In this document: positions 26,033 to 34,402 of the stretch, in pieces
Layout of the letters: every line of letters begins with the position of its first letter
Numbering within the stretch: the first letter of the stretch is position 1
Source of the DNA: RH-AL1 sp965249685
GTDB lineage: Bacteria > Pseudomonadota > Alphaproteobacteria > Rhizobiales > Beijerinckiaceae
Length of the DNA: 64,000 nt
NCBI GenBank assembly: GCA_965249685.1
Contig: CBDFMN010000003.1
Location: 1,922,001-1,986,000 of the forward strand
Reading direction: 5' to 3'
Notes under the pieces: model-generated
Told to the model about the DNA's origin: nothing
What the model saw: only the letters and a program-made list of their open reading frames with translations
The model's database searches: none
Program-made: the position numbers and the translations under genes

Positions 26033-27190
26033 TCACATCCCGATGGCGGCGAAGATCATGGCGAACAGGCCATCGAGCACGATCACAAGGAAGATCGATT
26101 GGACGACGGAAGACGTCGTGCGCAAGCCCAGAGACTCCGCGCTACCCTGCACTCGGAGCCCTTCGGCGCAGGCGACCACGCCGATCACCAGCGCCATGAA
26201 AGGGGCTTTCAAAAGCCCGACCTCGAGATGGGTCACGGAGATCGCGTTTCGCAATTGCGCGAGAAAGACGACGGGGGTCGTACCCCCGTAGAACCACGCG
26301 ACGAGGCCACCGCCCGTGAGCGCCGCCAACGCTCCTATGAAGGCGAGGATCGGCAAAGCGACGACCAGGGCAATGATCCGCGGCAGGATCAGCACCTCGA
26401 CGGGGTCCAAACCCATGGTTCGCAGCGCGTCGATCTCCTCGCGCATCTTCATCGAGCCGAGTTCCGCCGTGTAGGAACTCCCCGAGCGGCCTGCCACCAT
26501 GATGGCGACGACCAGGACGCCGAGCTCCCTGAGTACCAGAATGCCGACGAGATCGACGACATAGCCCTCGGCGCCGAACTTACGAAAGTTGAAGATACCC
26601 TGCTGAGCGATGATGGCGCCGATCAACAGAGTGATTAGGACCATGATCGGGATCGCCTGGAAGCCCACCCGATCGATCTGGTGGACCATGGACGTCAGCC
26701 GGAACCGCCGCGGGCTCGCCGCGACGCGACCCGCCGCGGCCCCGATCGCGCCAAGCATCGTCAGGAGCACGACGATGGCCGCGCCGACGCCGATGACGCT
26801 GCGTCCGAGCGCCTCGATGCCCGCGAACGTTCGCCGCTTTTGCGCGGGTGCAGGCCGGCGCTCGTCAGTCTGCGCGACGGCCTCTAGGAGAGCGCGATAC
26901 CGTTCGGGTGTCCCGATAACGGCGACCGCGCGGCCACCCGACCGTGCGTTCGCGATCAGGCGATCGAGCATGCACGCGCCGAACGTGTCGATCGCGCCCA
27001 GATCGCCTAGGTCGATAGCGAGCGACCCTTTTGTCGCCGCGACGGTTCTCGTTGCGACTTCGGCGTGGGCGATCAGGCGATCGAGAGCCGTGGTGTTAGC
27101 AACCGTCCAAGACCCTCTCGCCACGATGGTGCTGATTCCATCGGGGACGGCTGTCCACTGTAAGCCGACGGCAGCCGAAGCGGGCGTCAT
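26033..27190 (-). CDS. STAS domain-MlaE permease fusion (lipid ABC transporter)
   Basis: Protein of 385 aa. The N-terminal STAS domain (about 10-110, TIVARGSWTVANTTALDRL, LAIDLGDLGAIDTFGACMLDRLIANA) is an MlaB-like part. The MlaE permease follows: VHQIDRVGFQAIPIMVLITLLIGAIIAQQGIFNFRKFGAEGYVVDLVGILVLRELGVLVVAIMVAGRSGSSYTAELGSMKMREEIDALRTMGLDPVEVLILPR is the family hallmark. So this locus packs MlaB+E, F and D+PqiC functions in three genes; no MlaC or MlaA is seen. The start at 27190 was chosen because the frame upstream lacks any family likeness. It heads a five-gene unit running to the P-type ATPase. Confidence 0.88.
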   Translation of the reverse strand: MTPASAAVGLQWTAVPDGISTIVARGSWTVANTTALDRLIAHAEVATRTVAATKGSLAIDLGDLGAIDTFGACMLDRLIANARSGGRAVAVIGTPERYRALLEAVAQTDERRPAPAQKRRTFAGIEALGRSVIGVGAAIVVLLTMLGAIGAAAGRVAASPRRFRLTSMVHQIDRVGFQAIPIMVLITLLIGAIIAQQGIFNFRKFGAEGYVVDLVGILVLRELGVLVVAIMVAGRSGSSYTAELGSMKMREEIDALRTMGLDPVEVLILPRIIALVVALPILAFIGALAALTGGGLVAWFYGGTTPVVFLAQLRNAISVTHLEVGLLKAPFMALVIGVVACAEGLRVQGSAESLGLRTTSSVVQSIFLVIVLDGLFAMIFAAIGM

Positions 27191-27621
27191 GGCCGGCACT
27201 GCACATCGCGCGACCGGGGCCCGTGCAACGCCTTCGACAAATGGGTACGGTACCGACCGGCGTGGCGCTCGTGCTCGGCAAACCGCTGGCAGGTCACCCG
27301 CATAGCGGCGGAGGTAACCGTGGCGCGGTTCTGGTTCATGGCTAATCCTTAAGCTTCGAGGCAAGGCAGCTGGCTCGCTCAACACGAACGTCTTTGCCAG
27401 CGGGGGGCCGTCCCGTGACGGTTTGCAGATCGCTGCGATGCTGTTTTCGATTCCTGTCTCTGGTCCATGGTCTTACTGCCTGCGTGGGAGTGCGGCGGCA
27501 TCCCACGCCAAGCCGGCGATCCAAGCGGTCCAGGTCTCGACCGGCGGTCCGCTGTTACCGCGACCCATCGTAGCCGCAACCCCGCTCGGACCAACGGAGT
27601 CGATCATGCGGAGCCGTCCCC
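27191..27621. other. Intergenic region upstream of the Mla-ackA-P-ATPase unit
   Basis: About 430 bp with no convincing gene on either strand. It must carry the promoter of the five-gene unit that starts at 27190. No perfect TTGAT-N4-ATCAA site was found here, and no intrinsic terminator for the BON gene at 27622 was identified. Confidence 0.4.
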
Positions 27622-28272
27622 TCAGATCACGACGATATCGTTCTCGACGTTTGTCACTCCGGGCGCACCCCACGCGGTCCAGGCAGCAATTTGCTTGTCA
27701 TCGAAGGTCGGAACGGTGCCGGCGAGCCTGACACGGCCATCGATGGCCGTGACCGAGACATTGTCGCGATCAGAGAACCATGAACGGTGCAACGCCTGAG
27801 TGATCTCATGGGAGATGTTCGCCGCATTGGCGCGTGGCCTGATCGTTATCTGGTCGGACACGCCGAGGACGCCGAGTAGCGGACGAAGGTCCTGATGGGC
27901 GGCCTCCTTCTGAAAGTTCCAATCCACTTGGCCGGTCAGAGTGATCCAGCCGTTTTCGACGCGGACCTTTACGGCATCGTGGGGGACCGAGACGTCCCAG
28001 GCGAGACGATCGACCGCCGAGGCCGCGATCTCCTCGTCGGTGCGCTTGATCTCAAGCGGGAGCCGGACGACGATCTTCTCGGCAACCGCTTTGACGCCCT
28101 TTACGCGCCCGGTCGCCTTCTCGGCTGCGTGTTTTTCGGCATAGGTACCCACGTGGCCGGTCAGCGTAACGACACCGTTCTGGGCGGTAACGCCGATATT
28201 GGCAGCCGTCACGCTGGGCTCCCATGCGAGTTCGTCCTGAACGGACTTCTGCAATTGTAGATCATTTTGCAT
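27622..28272 (-). CDS. Triple BON-domain protein (second copy)
   Basis: Protein of 216 aa with three BON repeats, parallel in sequence to the protein at 9973-10629 along its whole length: ELAWEPSVTAANIGVTAQNGVVTLTGHVGTYAEKHAAEKA, RVENGWITLTGQVDWNFQKEAAHQDLRPLLGVLGVSDQITI, and a final repeat ending GVTNVENDIVVI. No signal peptide or membrane segment. The ATG at 28272 has GAGG six bases upstream, whereas the one four codons earlier has none. Unlike its paralogue, no clear FixK-type box precedes it. Role unknown; probably a stress-related envelope or scaffold protein. Confidence 0.87.
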   Translation of the reverse strand: MQNDLQLQKSVQDELAWEPSVTAANIGVTAQNGVVTLTGHVGTYAEKHAAEKATGRVKGVKAVAEKIVVRLPLEIKRTDEEIAASAVDRLAWDVSVPHDAVKVRVENGWITLTGQVDWNFQKEAAHQDLRPLLGVLGVSDQITIRPRANAANISHEITQALHRSWFSDRDNVSVTAIDGRVRLAGTVPTFDDKQIAAWTAWGAPGVTNVENDIVVI

Positions 28273-28578
28273 AGCGATCCTCATTAGCGTTAGTAAGGTC
28301 GACGGCTGTCGGCTACAGCCGCCAATCTTCTTATTGTCGCTGCAGGTTACAGCCAGATCTCATTCGCGATCCGGCGACGATGCGCGTCTGCATAATTCGA
28401 GTTACGCCTGACTATTTTCAGCGCGCGAAACTCGCTTTGTTGGGTGTCGTATTTACCGAACGATGCAGCCACGAATAAGTTAGCTGTTGCCGAGATCCAT
28501 CTTTGCGCAGTGCCTATTCGTTTGCGCATGGTGCGAGATGTTGAAGCCTTTGCTACAGCTGACTTTAGAGAGGTCCCA

Positions 28579-28806
28579 ATGGACAAAAGCCTTAGGTCAT
28601 CGGTATCTTCGTGCCGCTCATTGGCGATTGGATCGTCTTTGAACCGTGTGCGTGCTATCGGAACCCTTGCGATCGGAGCGGCAGCAGTCGGCGCGATCGC
28701 CGTAGGCGCCTTCAAGATCGGTAGACTTTTGGTTCAGAGGGCGCACTTCGGCACGTTGGAGATCGACAAACTCGTTGTGCGCGAAATCCAATTGCCGCCA
28801 AGTTAA
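28579..28806 (+). CDS. Small protein with Ala/Ile/Gly-rich hydrophobic stretch
   Basis: Predicted protein of 75 aa. The centre (about 28-45, AIGTLAIGAAAVGAIAVGAFKIG) has alternating Ala/Ile/Gly pentapeptide-like periodicity, and the tail HFGTLEIDKLVVREIQLPP is of a kind seen in short uncharacterised proteins with A-I-G repeats. The start at 28579 follows GAGAGG by five bases; the same frame is open further upstream but has no ribosome-binding site. It could be a short membrane or self-associating protein. No function is assigned. It precedes cbpA by about 190 bp. Confidence 0.5.
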   Translation: MDKSLRSSVSSCRSLAIGSSLNRVRAIGTLAIGAAAVGAIAVGAFKIGRLLVQRAHFGTLEIDKLVVREIQLPPS

Positions 28807-28993
28807 TTTGGCGCCAAGTCAATTAGCGCCAAGGCAGTTACCATCGAGTATCGTACTGAGCTGACCGAGGAGAGACAATTATACACGCCCTGGTACTAAC
28901 GAGCCCGCGAGAGCTGCTCGAGTGGTGCGAACTGCCGGGTCGGCAATTCCGGCCGGGCGAGGTCCGCGTCGACCTTGGTGCGGCGGATATCTG

Positions 28994-29902
28994 ATGGCGG
29001 ACGACCCCTATAAGGTACTCGGTATTGCCAAGGATGCGACCGACAAGCAGATTCGGGCCGCGTTCCTCAAGCTTGCCAAAACCTCGCACCCCGACCTGCA
29101 CCCTGGGGACGCGCGCGCGGAGGATCGCTTCAAGGCCGCGAATTTTGCCAACGACTTGCTTTCGGATCCGGACCGCCGCGCGCGCTTCGATCGCGGGGAG
29201 ATCGATGCAGCCGGCCAAGAGAAGCCACCGCCAGGGCCAGGGCCGGGTCAACGGTCTTACCGCGACCATGCGGAAGGCGCGTCCGGCACGCGTTACACGT
29301 CCGGATTCGACGATAACGACCTTGGCGACATCCTGTCCGGTATGTTCGGCGGGCGCAGATCCGCCAACCAACGTCGTGAGGGTGCCGACCGCAGCTACTC
29401 ACTCGTCGTTCCGTTTCTCGATGCCGTTAGAGGCACGTCCCAGCGCCTCTCGCTTCCCGAGGGTGGCAGCCTGGACGTCAGCATTCCACCGGGCTTGGAG
29501 AGCGGCCAGACCCTGCGGCTACGTGGCAAGGGAGGATCTGGCGAACCAGCGGGCGACGCGCTGATCGAGATCGAGGTCAGGCCGCACCCGCTGTTCCGCC
29601 GCGAGGGACGCGACATCCACCTCGATCTTCCGGTGACGCTCGCCGAGGCGGTCCTTGGCGGCACGATCAAGGTGCCGACGATTAACGGCCCGGTGACGAT
29701 GACGCTGAAGCCTGCTTCTGACACGGGCACCAAGCTCCGGCTGCGCGGGAGGGGTGTGCCCGCCACTGGCGATCATGCGGCTGGCGACGGGTACGTCAGC
29801 TTGCGAGTCATGGTGGGGCCGGCCGACGAAGGGTTGGCCAGTTTTCTGCGCGACCGCAAAGACGGGGTCATATGGGATCCTCGCAAGGGACTGGAGGCCT
29901 AG
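28994..29902 (+). CDS. cbpA: DnaJ-class co-chaperone CbpA-like
   Basis: Protein of 302 aa. The J domain spans 1-68 (MADDPYKVLGIAKDATDKQIRAAFLKLAKTSHPDLHPGD) with the HPD motif that stimulates DnaK. A Gly/Phe-rich linker and two C-terminal substrate-binding domains follow (YSLVVPFLDAVRGTSQRLSLPEG, LDVSIPPGLESGQTLRLRGKGG, HPLFRREGRDIHLDLPVTLAEAVLGGTIKVPT). There is no zinc-finger domain, as in CbpA. The ATG at 28994 is the family start; the frame is open upstream without homology. It is followed four bases later by cbpM, the usual CbpA modulator. Confidence 0.93.
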   Translation: MADDPYKVLGIAKDATDKQIRAAFLKLAKTSHPDLHPGDARAEDRFKAANFANDLLSDPDRRARFDRGEIDAAGQEKPPPGPGPGQRSYRDHAEGASGTRYTSGFDDNDLGDILSGMFGGRRSANQRREGADRSYSLVVPFLDAVRGTSQRLSLPEGGSLDVSIPPGLESGQTLRLRGKGGSGEPAGDALIEIEVRPHPLFRREGRDIHLDLPVTLAEAVLGGTIKVPTINGPVTMTLKPASDTGTKLRLRGRGVPATGDHAAGDGYVSLRVMVGPADEGLASFLRDRKDGVIWDPRKGLEA

Positions 29903-29905
29903 GTC

Positions 29906-30238
29906 ATGATCACGCTCGACGTGCTGGCCGTCACCATCGACGGGCTGGACAAGGCAGAGGTCGAGCACTGGATCCGAGAGGATTGGGTTCGCCCAACCAG
30001 CGGCGAGGGAACGTGGCTGTTCTGCGAGATTGATGTCGCCCGCCTCCGCCTTATCCAACAGCTTCGCTATGAGTTTGAGTTCCAAGAGGATGTGATGCCG
30101 GTCGTGCTTCGCCTTCTCGATCAGCTTTACGACGAGCGCCGTCGGCTTCGTCTCTTGCGGGATGCTGTCGAGCAGTGTGCGCCGCCGCAGATCCGCGAGG
30201 CCGTCCTCCAGGCTCTGCGCTCGTCGGACAATCCATGA
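29906..30238 (+). CDS. cbpM: Chaperone modulator CbpM-like
   Basis: Protein of 110 aa of the CbpM/MerR-like family: VEHWIREDWVRPTSGEGTWLFCEIDVARLRLIQQLRYEFEFQEDVMPVVLRLLDQLYDERRRLRLLRDAVEQ. CbpM binds the J domain of CbpA and restrains its DnaK co-chaperone activity. The four-base gap to cbpA indicates one operon. The gene ends seven bases before the stop codon of the convergent GH65 gene, leaving no room for a separate terminator between them. Confidence 0.88.
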   Translation: MITLDVLAVTIDGLDKAEVEHWIREDWVRPTSGEGTWLFCEIDVARLRLIQQLRYEFEFQEDVMPVVLRLLDQLYDERRRLRLLRDAVEQCAPPQIREAVLQALRSSDNP

Positions 30239-30244
30239 TGCGCA

Positions 30245-32551
30245 TTATATAGGGCGTTCCGGTGGAGATCCGGTCGATCCAGCAGACCTAAACCCGATGT
30301 GAAGCGATGACCCGAGAACAAGAGTGTGCCGTACAGCAGCGAGGGTCACAACCATCGGCTCCCCTCGTTCCAGCGTCGCCTCGAAGCGGGAGCCGTCCCG
30401 CTCGATCCGCACCTTCAAGGCTCTTCCCCGCCACTGGATATTGAAGCCGAGGCTATCCCAGCCGCGCGGTAGATGGGGATCGAAAGCGATCCCGTCACCA
30501 AGCATCGACACACCGGCGAAGCCGAAGACCGCCGCCTGCCAGAGGCCGCCAAGCGTCGCGATGTGAACTCCGCCGGCGCTACGCCATGCCGTATCAGCCA
30601 GGTCGATCGAGGCCGCCTCGTGAAAATAGCGCAACGCGAGGTCCGTCTCTCCGAGCCGTGCAGCGACTTGCGCGTGCATGGCGCGGCTTAGCGAACTGCC
30701 TTGGTCGCAGCGCGGCTCGTAATAGTGGAAGTTGGCGGCACGGCCGCGCGCGTCGATCTCCTCTGGTAAAAGTGCGATCAACGCTACGACATCGGCCTGC
30801 TTGATCACTTGCGAGCGCTGCGTCTGGTCTCGGCCTAGCACCACGTCCATCGCCGTGGTTCGGCTGGCGTACTGGCAAAGGTCGACCTCGTCGAGCTTGA
30901 AGAAGCCGGAGAACTGTTCGAATAATCCGGTGCGAGGGTCGAGCCCCGTCTCCATTGTATCGGCGGCATTTGTCCAGGCTTCAAGCTCGGCACCGGTCAA
31001 GCTAAGTTTTTGCGCGAGTTCAGTCCAAGACGCGGGCCACCGCTCTCGCAGCAACGCCGCCACCTCGACCGCACGTCGGATATTACAGCGGGCCATCGCG
31101 TTTGTGTACGCATTATCGTCTATATGCTCGTGGTATTCGTCGGGGCCTTCGACCCCGCGGATATGTCGCTTCCCGTCAGCTTCCAGCCCAGCCCGGCTTG
31201 CCCAAAAACGGGCTGTCTCGAAGAGGATCTCGGCCCCGGCATCACAAAGGAAACCGTCGTCTCCGGTCGCCCACCAATAGTGCCAGGTGGCATAGGCGAC
31301 GTCGGCGCTGATGTGCTCCTCCTCCTGACCGCTCAGAATCTTCACGATCGTTCCATCTGCGGTGACGACTTGCTCGGGCGTGACTTCGTCCCCGGTGCCC
31401 GCCGATTCCCATGCGTAGAAGGCGCCCTGCCAGCCCATCCGCGCCGCCTTCGCGCGGGCCCCGGCCAGCCTATGGAAGCGGTACATGAGCAGCGCCCGGG
31501 CAACCTTGGGCAAGGTCATCGTGTAAAACGGCAGGAGAAAGATCTCCGTGTCCCAAAACACATGCCCGTGGTAGTCCTCGCCCGTCAGCGCCCGCGCGCC
31601 GATCGACACCTGCTCGTCAGCGCCGTTACCGGCACTGTTCAGGTGGTAGATGGCAAATCGTATCGCGTGCTGTGCTCTCGCATCGCCTTCGATGACAACA
31701 TCGCTACCGAGCCAGCGTGCTTTCCACGCCTCCTCATGGGCTCGAATGGTAGCGGCTCTGCCGGTCTGCGTGGCGGCATCCAGTGTGTGGCGGGCGGTCC
31801 AGACTGGATCGGCGCCGACACCATTGCTTCGCGCAAAGCCGACCCTGCGTTCAAGACTGGCGATCTGGCCCGGCATCGAGGTCCACCGCCATAGCCAGGT
31901 TGGCCCATCCGGCGTGACGGGCGCGAGATCGTGTCCATCGACCTGCAAAGTCGCGTCGGTCGCCATCGCCAGCCGCTGACCCGTCTCCGCAAAACGCCAG
32001 AGGCCGCTTGCCCGCATCACGCCGAGCGGCACGAGGGCGGCATCGGCGGCGGTGCCGGTTGCCTCCAACGAGATGTCGGCCTGGCCGCCGCAGTGGATTT
32101 CGATGATTTCGAAGCCGCTCCCCGGATCGGCGAGCGACACCAGCCGGACGGACCGTATGCAAACGATTGCGTCCTCGACCGTCCGGCCTCGCCAACTGGT
32201 GAACAATGCGCCCCGCTTCATGTCGAGCGTACGACAATGATGGTCCATGTCCTCGACAGCTTTCAAGAGAGGCGTGCCGTCGACCAAGATGGTGACCGCG
32301 ACCCAGTCCGGTGCGGAGACGAGGGACAGGATGGCGGGTCTACTACCCGACATATCGAAGAGGCCAGCCACATAGGTGCGCGGCCAGGACACGAACACAC
32401 CGTTCCCGCAGAGAGATGGGGTGCCACGGACGCCGAGAAAACCATTGCCGATCGAGAAGCGGGATTCGATCCCGCGCTCGCGTTGCGGATCGTAGCCATG
32501 CTCGTGCACGGTCCACGCGGGATCGTCCGTAGGCTTAAGGACATCGCTCAT
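30245..32551 (-). CDS. Glycoside hydrolase family 65 protein (disaccharide phosphorylase)
   Basis: Protein of 768 aa, normal for GH65 maltose/trehalose/kojibiose phosphorylases. Domains: an N-terminal beta-sandwich (WTVHEHGYDPQRERGIESRFSIGNGFLGVRGTPSL), then an (alpha/alpha)6 catalytic barrel with SIGARALTGEDYHGHVFWDTEIFLLPFYTM, and the catalytic acid Glu in IRGVEGPDEYHEHIDDNAYTNAMARCNI. The phosphate-binding region is near the end (DQGSSLSRAMHAQVAA, then GGVHIATLGGLWQAAVFGFAGV). It would split an alpha-glucoside with phosphate to give beta-glucose-1-P. The beta-phosphoglucomutase-like gene 13 bp upstream would turn that into glucose-6-P. The sugar specificity cannot be read from sequence. 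Confidence 0.93.
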   Translation of the reverse strand: MSDVLKPTDDPAWTVHEHGYDPQRERGIESRFSIGNGFLGVRGTPSLCGNGVFVSWPRTYVAGLFDMSGSRPAILSLVSAPDWVAVTILVDGTPLLKAVEDMDHHCRTLDMKRGALFTSWRGRTVEDAIVCIRSVRLVSLADPGSGFEIIEIHCGGQADISLEATGTAADAALVPLGVMRASGLWRFAETGQRLAMATDATLQVDGHDLAPVTPDGPTWLWRWTSMPGQIASLERRVGFARSNGVGADPVWTARHTLDAATQTGRAATIRAHEEAWKARWLGSDVVIEGDARAQHAIRFAIYHLNSAGNGADEQVSIGARALTGEDYHGHVFWDTEIFLLPFYTMTLPKVARALLMYRFHRLAGARAKAARMGWQGAFYAWESAGTGDEVTPEQVVTADGTIVKILSGQEEEHISADVAYATWHYWWATGDDGFLCDAGAEILFETARFWASRAGLEADGKRHIRGVEGPDEYHEHIDDNAYTNAMARCNIRRAVEVAALLRERWPASWTELAQKLSLTGAELEAWTNAADTMETGLDPRTGLFEQFSGFFKLDEVDLCQYASRTTAMDVVLGRDQTQRSQVIKQADVVALIALLPEEIDARGRAANFHYYEPRCDQGSSLSRAMHAQVAARLGETDLALRYFHEAASIDLADTAWRSAGGVHIATLGGLWQAAVFGFAGVSMLGDGIAFDPHLPRGWDSLGFNIQWRGRALKVRIERDGSRFEATLERGEPMVVTLAAVRHTLVLGSSLHIGFRSAGSTGSPPERPI

Positions 32552-32564
32552 GCTGCTTTTCCCG

Positions 32565-33269
32565 TCAGATCGCGCGATGTCTGAGAAACCCGCCTCGCAA
32601 TTGATCTATCGCGACTTCGTCGAGGCTGCTGACAACCAGATCAGCGGCTTCGACGTGCAATAGAGCTTCATCTTCAAAGCGCGCGACGCCAAGCCCCAGC
32701 ATCCCGCCGGCGTGCGCCGCTTTGATACCGACTGCCGCGTCCTCAATCACGAGACAATAGGCAGGCGCCACATTCAGTTCGGATGCGGCCAGCAGGAAAG
32801 TAGCCGGATCTGGCTTGCCAAGCGAGAGGTCGCGACCACAGACGTTCGCGGCGAACACGTCGAAGAGCGACCGTTCTGCACCCATCGGAACGCGCTTGAG
32901 CATCTGAATTGCGTTCTTGGACGAGGACGCCACAGCCAAAGGCAGGTCGAGGGCCATCAGCGCGGTCACAAAGCGCAAAGCATCGGGAAAGGCAGTAAAG
33001 GCTCCGGCATGGATCAATGCCTCGAGCCGCTTCTGCTTGGCAGCGGCGTAAGCGAGAGCGAGCTCCGGAGTACCGATAACGCCAAGCATGTCGAGCACCG
33101 CCCGAGCGCCGACCAGACGCGGCTTACCCGCGACATGGGCTTGGTACATCGCCGTCGTGAAATCGATCGGGTCAGCGAAATCCTGGAGCGCGTCCCGCCA
33201 TGCCCTCTCGTGGGGGAAAGCTAAAAGAACACCGTCGACATCGAAGATAGCGGCTTTGATTGCGCCCAT
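32565..33269 (-). CDS. pgmB: HAD-family beta-phosphoglucomutase-like protein
   Basis: Protein of 234 aa of the HAD superfamily. Motif I is AAIFDVDGVLL, motif II LAVASSSKNAIQMLKRV, motif III the Lys in LSLGKPDPATFLLAA, and motif IV CLVIEDAAVGIKAAHAGGM. The cap domain lies between motifs I and II. This set fits beta-phosphoglucomutase, which converts beta-glucose-1-P to glucose-6-P. The pairing with GH65 13 bp downstream supports that over a generic phosphatase. The cap loop around DALQDFADPIDFTTAMYQAHVAGKPR is somewhat unlike classic PgmB, so the exact activity is likely but not certain. Confidence 0.85.
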   Translation of the reverse strand: MGAIKAAIFDVDGVLLAFPHERAWRDALQDFADPIDFTTAMYQAHVAGKPRLVGARAVLDMLGVIGTPELALAYAAAKQKRLEALIHAGAFTAFPDALRFVTALMALDLPLAVASSSKNAIQMLKRVPMGAERSLFDVFAANVCGRDLSLGKPDPATFLLAASELNVAPAYCLVIEDAAVGIKAAHAGGMLGLGVARFEDEALLHVEAADLVVSSLDEVAIDQLRGGFLRHRAI

Positions 33270-33522
33270 GGAAGCCCGGATCTCCGTTGACGTTAAAACG
33301 CGCCGGGCCAGCCGATCTAAGCGGTTATAACGCTACCATTCTAAGTGCTGACGCGAACGGGCGGGCGCCCAAAGTCAGTTAGTGGGAATGCGAAAACGCG
33401 TTGGCGGGAAGGTAGCGTGCGTCCTCCACCGCTGGATTTGGGCCATGGCGCTCGCACAGCGATAGACTGCCGCCGACCACATTGGCCACATGTCGTCTCC
33501 TTCGATAGGCAAGCCGCTTTGG
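33270..33522. other. Intergenic region between pgmB and the lipoprotein gene
   Basis: About 250 bp lying upstream of the pgmB-GH65 pair and downstream of the lipoprotein gene. It should hold the pgmB promoter. No gene, inverted repeat or FixK-like box stands out. Confidence 0.4.
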
Positions 33523-34137
33523 CTATCGAGTGACCGGTGCGTTCGCTCCGAAGTCGACCCCTTGCTCGACGATGATTGCAACTTCACCACTCTTGACCGG
33601 CGCGGCTGCCGTAGCCCCTGCCATTGCCATAAGTTGCTCCCGGGTCTTCACGATGCAGAAGCCCTGCGGCTGGGCTGCTATGCAGAGTCGGGTGCGGGTC
33701 GCGGCATCGGCATCTTTCTCGTCTACCGGGAAGAGGAGATAGGCGCCTGGCATGAGCTTTCGACCGATCCAGTAGCTGTAGAGCTTGCCTGTGGCGTTCC
33801 AGGCCTGAACGATAGAGTCGGCACCTTGTAGCGGCTGGGAGACGAACCGGGTCAACGTCGAATCATCCGCCCCCTCCTTTACGTAGATACCGTCCTTCCA
33901 GCGAAAGGATGCGGTCTTGAGCTCTCCGGCCTTGCCGGACTCAAACTTTCGGTAGATCCGGGCCGTGAACTGCCGACCCAGGACAGGCTGCGCATCGCTT
34001 AACAAAGGTCCTTCCGAAGCCACGCAAGCCGTCAGGCTCGAGGCGGCCGCGACGATCGCAAAAGCGAGCGCGGCGCGATTGGGAGCGATCCGACGCAGGT
34101 CGCTGCCAGCTTTCGATCTCGGCAATGTGGGTCTCAT
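33523..34137 (-). CDS. Predicted lipoprotein of unknown function
   Basis: Protein of 204 aa. The N-terminus has basic residues, a hydrophobic stretch (about 22-36, AALAFAIVAAASS) and a lipobox Leu-Thr-Ala-Cys with the lipid-anchored Cys near residue 38, so it is exported and anchored in a membrane. The mature part (ARIYRKFESGKAGELKTASFRWKDGIYVKEGADDSTLTRFVSQPLQGADSIVQAW) is not recognised; two further Cys (about 150-160, RLCIAAQPQGFC) could form a disulfide. The start at 34137 has an excellent AGGAGG five bases upstream. A near-perfect FixK-type box lies 52 bp upstream, so microaerobic induction is plausible. Confidence 0.75.
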   Translation of the reverse strand: MRPTLPRSKAGSDLRRIAPNRAALAFAIVAAASSLTACVASEGPLLSDAQPVLGRQFTARIYRKFESGKAGELKTASFRWKDGIYVKEGADDSTLTRFVSQPLQGADSIVQAWNATGKLYSYWIGRKLMPGAYLLFPVDEKDADAATRTRLCIAAQPQGFCIVKTREQLMAMAGATAAAPVKSGEVAIIVEQGVDFGANAPVTR

Positions 34138-34188
34138 ACCGACCTCCTGTTTTCGAGGTCAATGTAGCTGGCGCGGACAAGACGACCT

Positions 34189-34202
34189 TGATCTACCTCA
34201 AG
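34189..34202 (-). promoter_or_regulatory. FixK-type box upstream of the lipoprotein gene (one mismatch)
   Basis: TTGATCTACCTCAA differs from TTGAT-N4-ATCAA at one base. It is 52-65 bp upstream of the lipoprotein start in the divergent region shared with the zeta-type inhibitor gene, which has its own perfect box. Confidence 0.55.
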
Positions 34203-34332
34203 CCTCCCTGACGCTCGTTCGCCTACCTTCTCCTTCGATACAGGCCTATCGGCCCCAGTCCTGGCAGCATGTTCCCTCCTTATTGACGTCGCAGGAGCCG
34301 CGGTTCTCATTACTGATGTCGCGTTTAAGAGC

Positions 34333-34346
34333 TTGATGCCGATCAA
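34333..34346 (+). promoter_or_regulatory. FixK/FNR-type box upstream of the zeta-type inhibitor gene
   Basis: TTGATGCCGATCAA, a perfect TTGAT-N4-ATCAA site, 57-70 bp upstream of the ATG at 34403. The position suits class II activation of that gene. Confidence 0.75.
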
Positions 34347-34402
34347 TGCACTCCCCAGGCAAGCCATCCAAGATCACCGTCAAACTCGGAAGGAACGAGG
34401 CA

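Noticed and set aside
24029..26638. Open frame of 869 codons on the plus strand
   Set aside because: It lies antisense to the MCE, ATP-binding and permease genes, which have clear family motifs. Its translation is Arg/His/Asp-rich and low in hydrophobics, as expected for the complementary frame of GC-rich genes.
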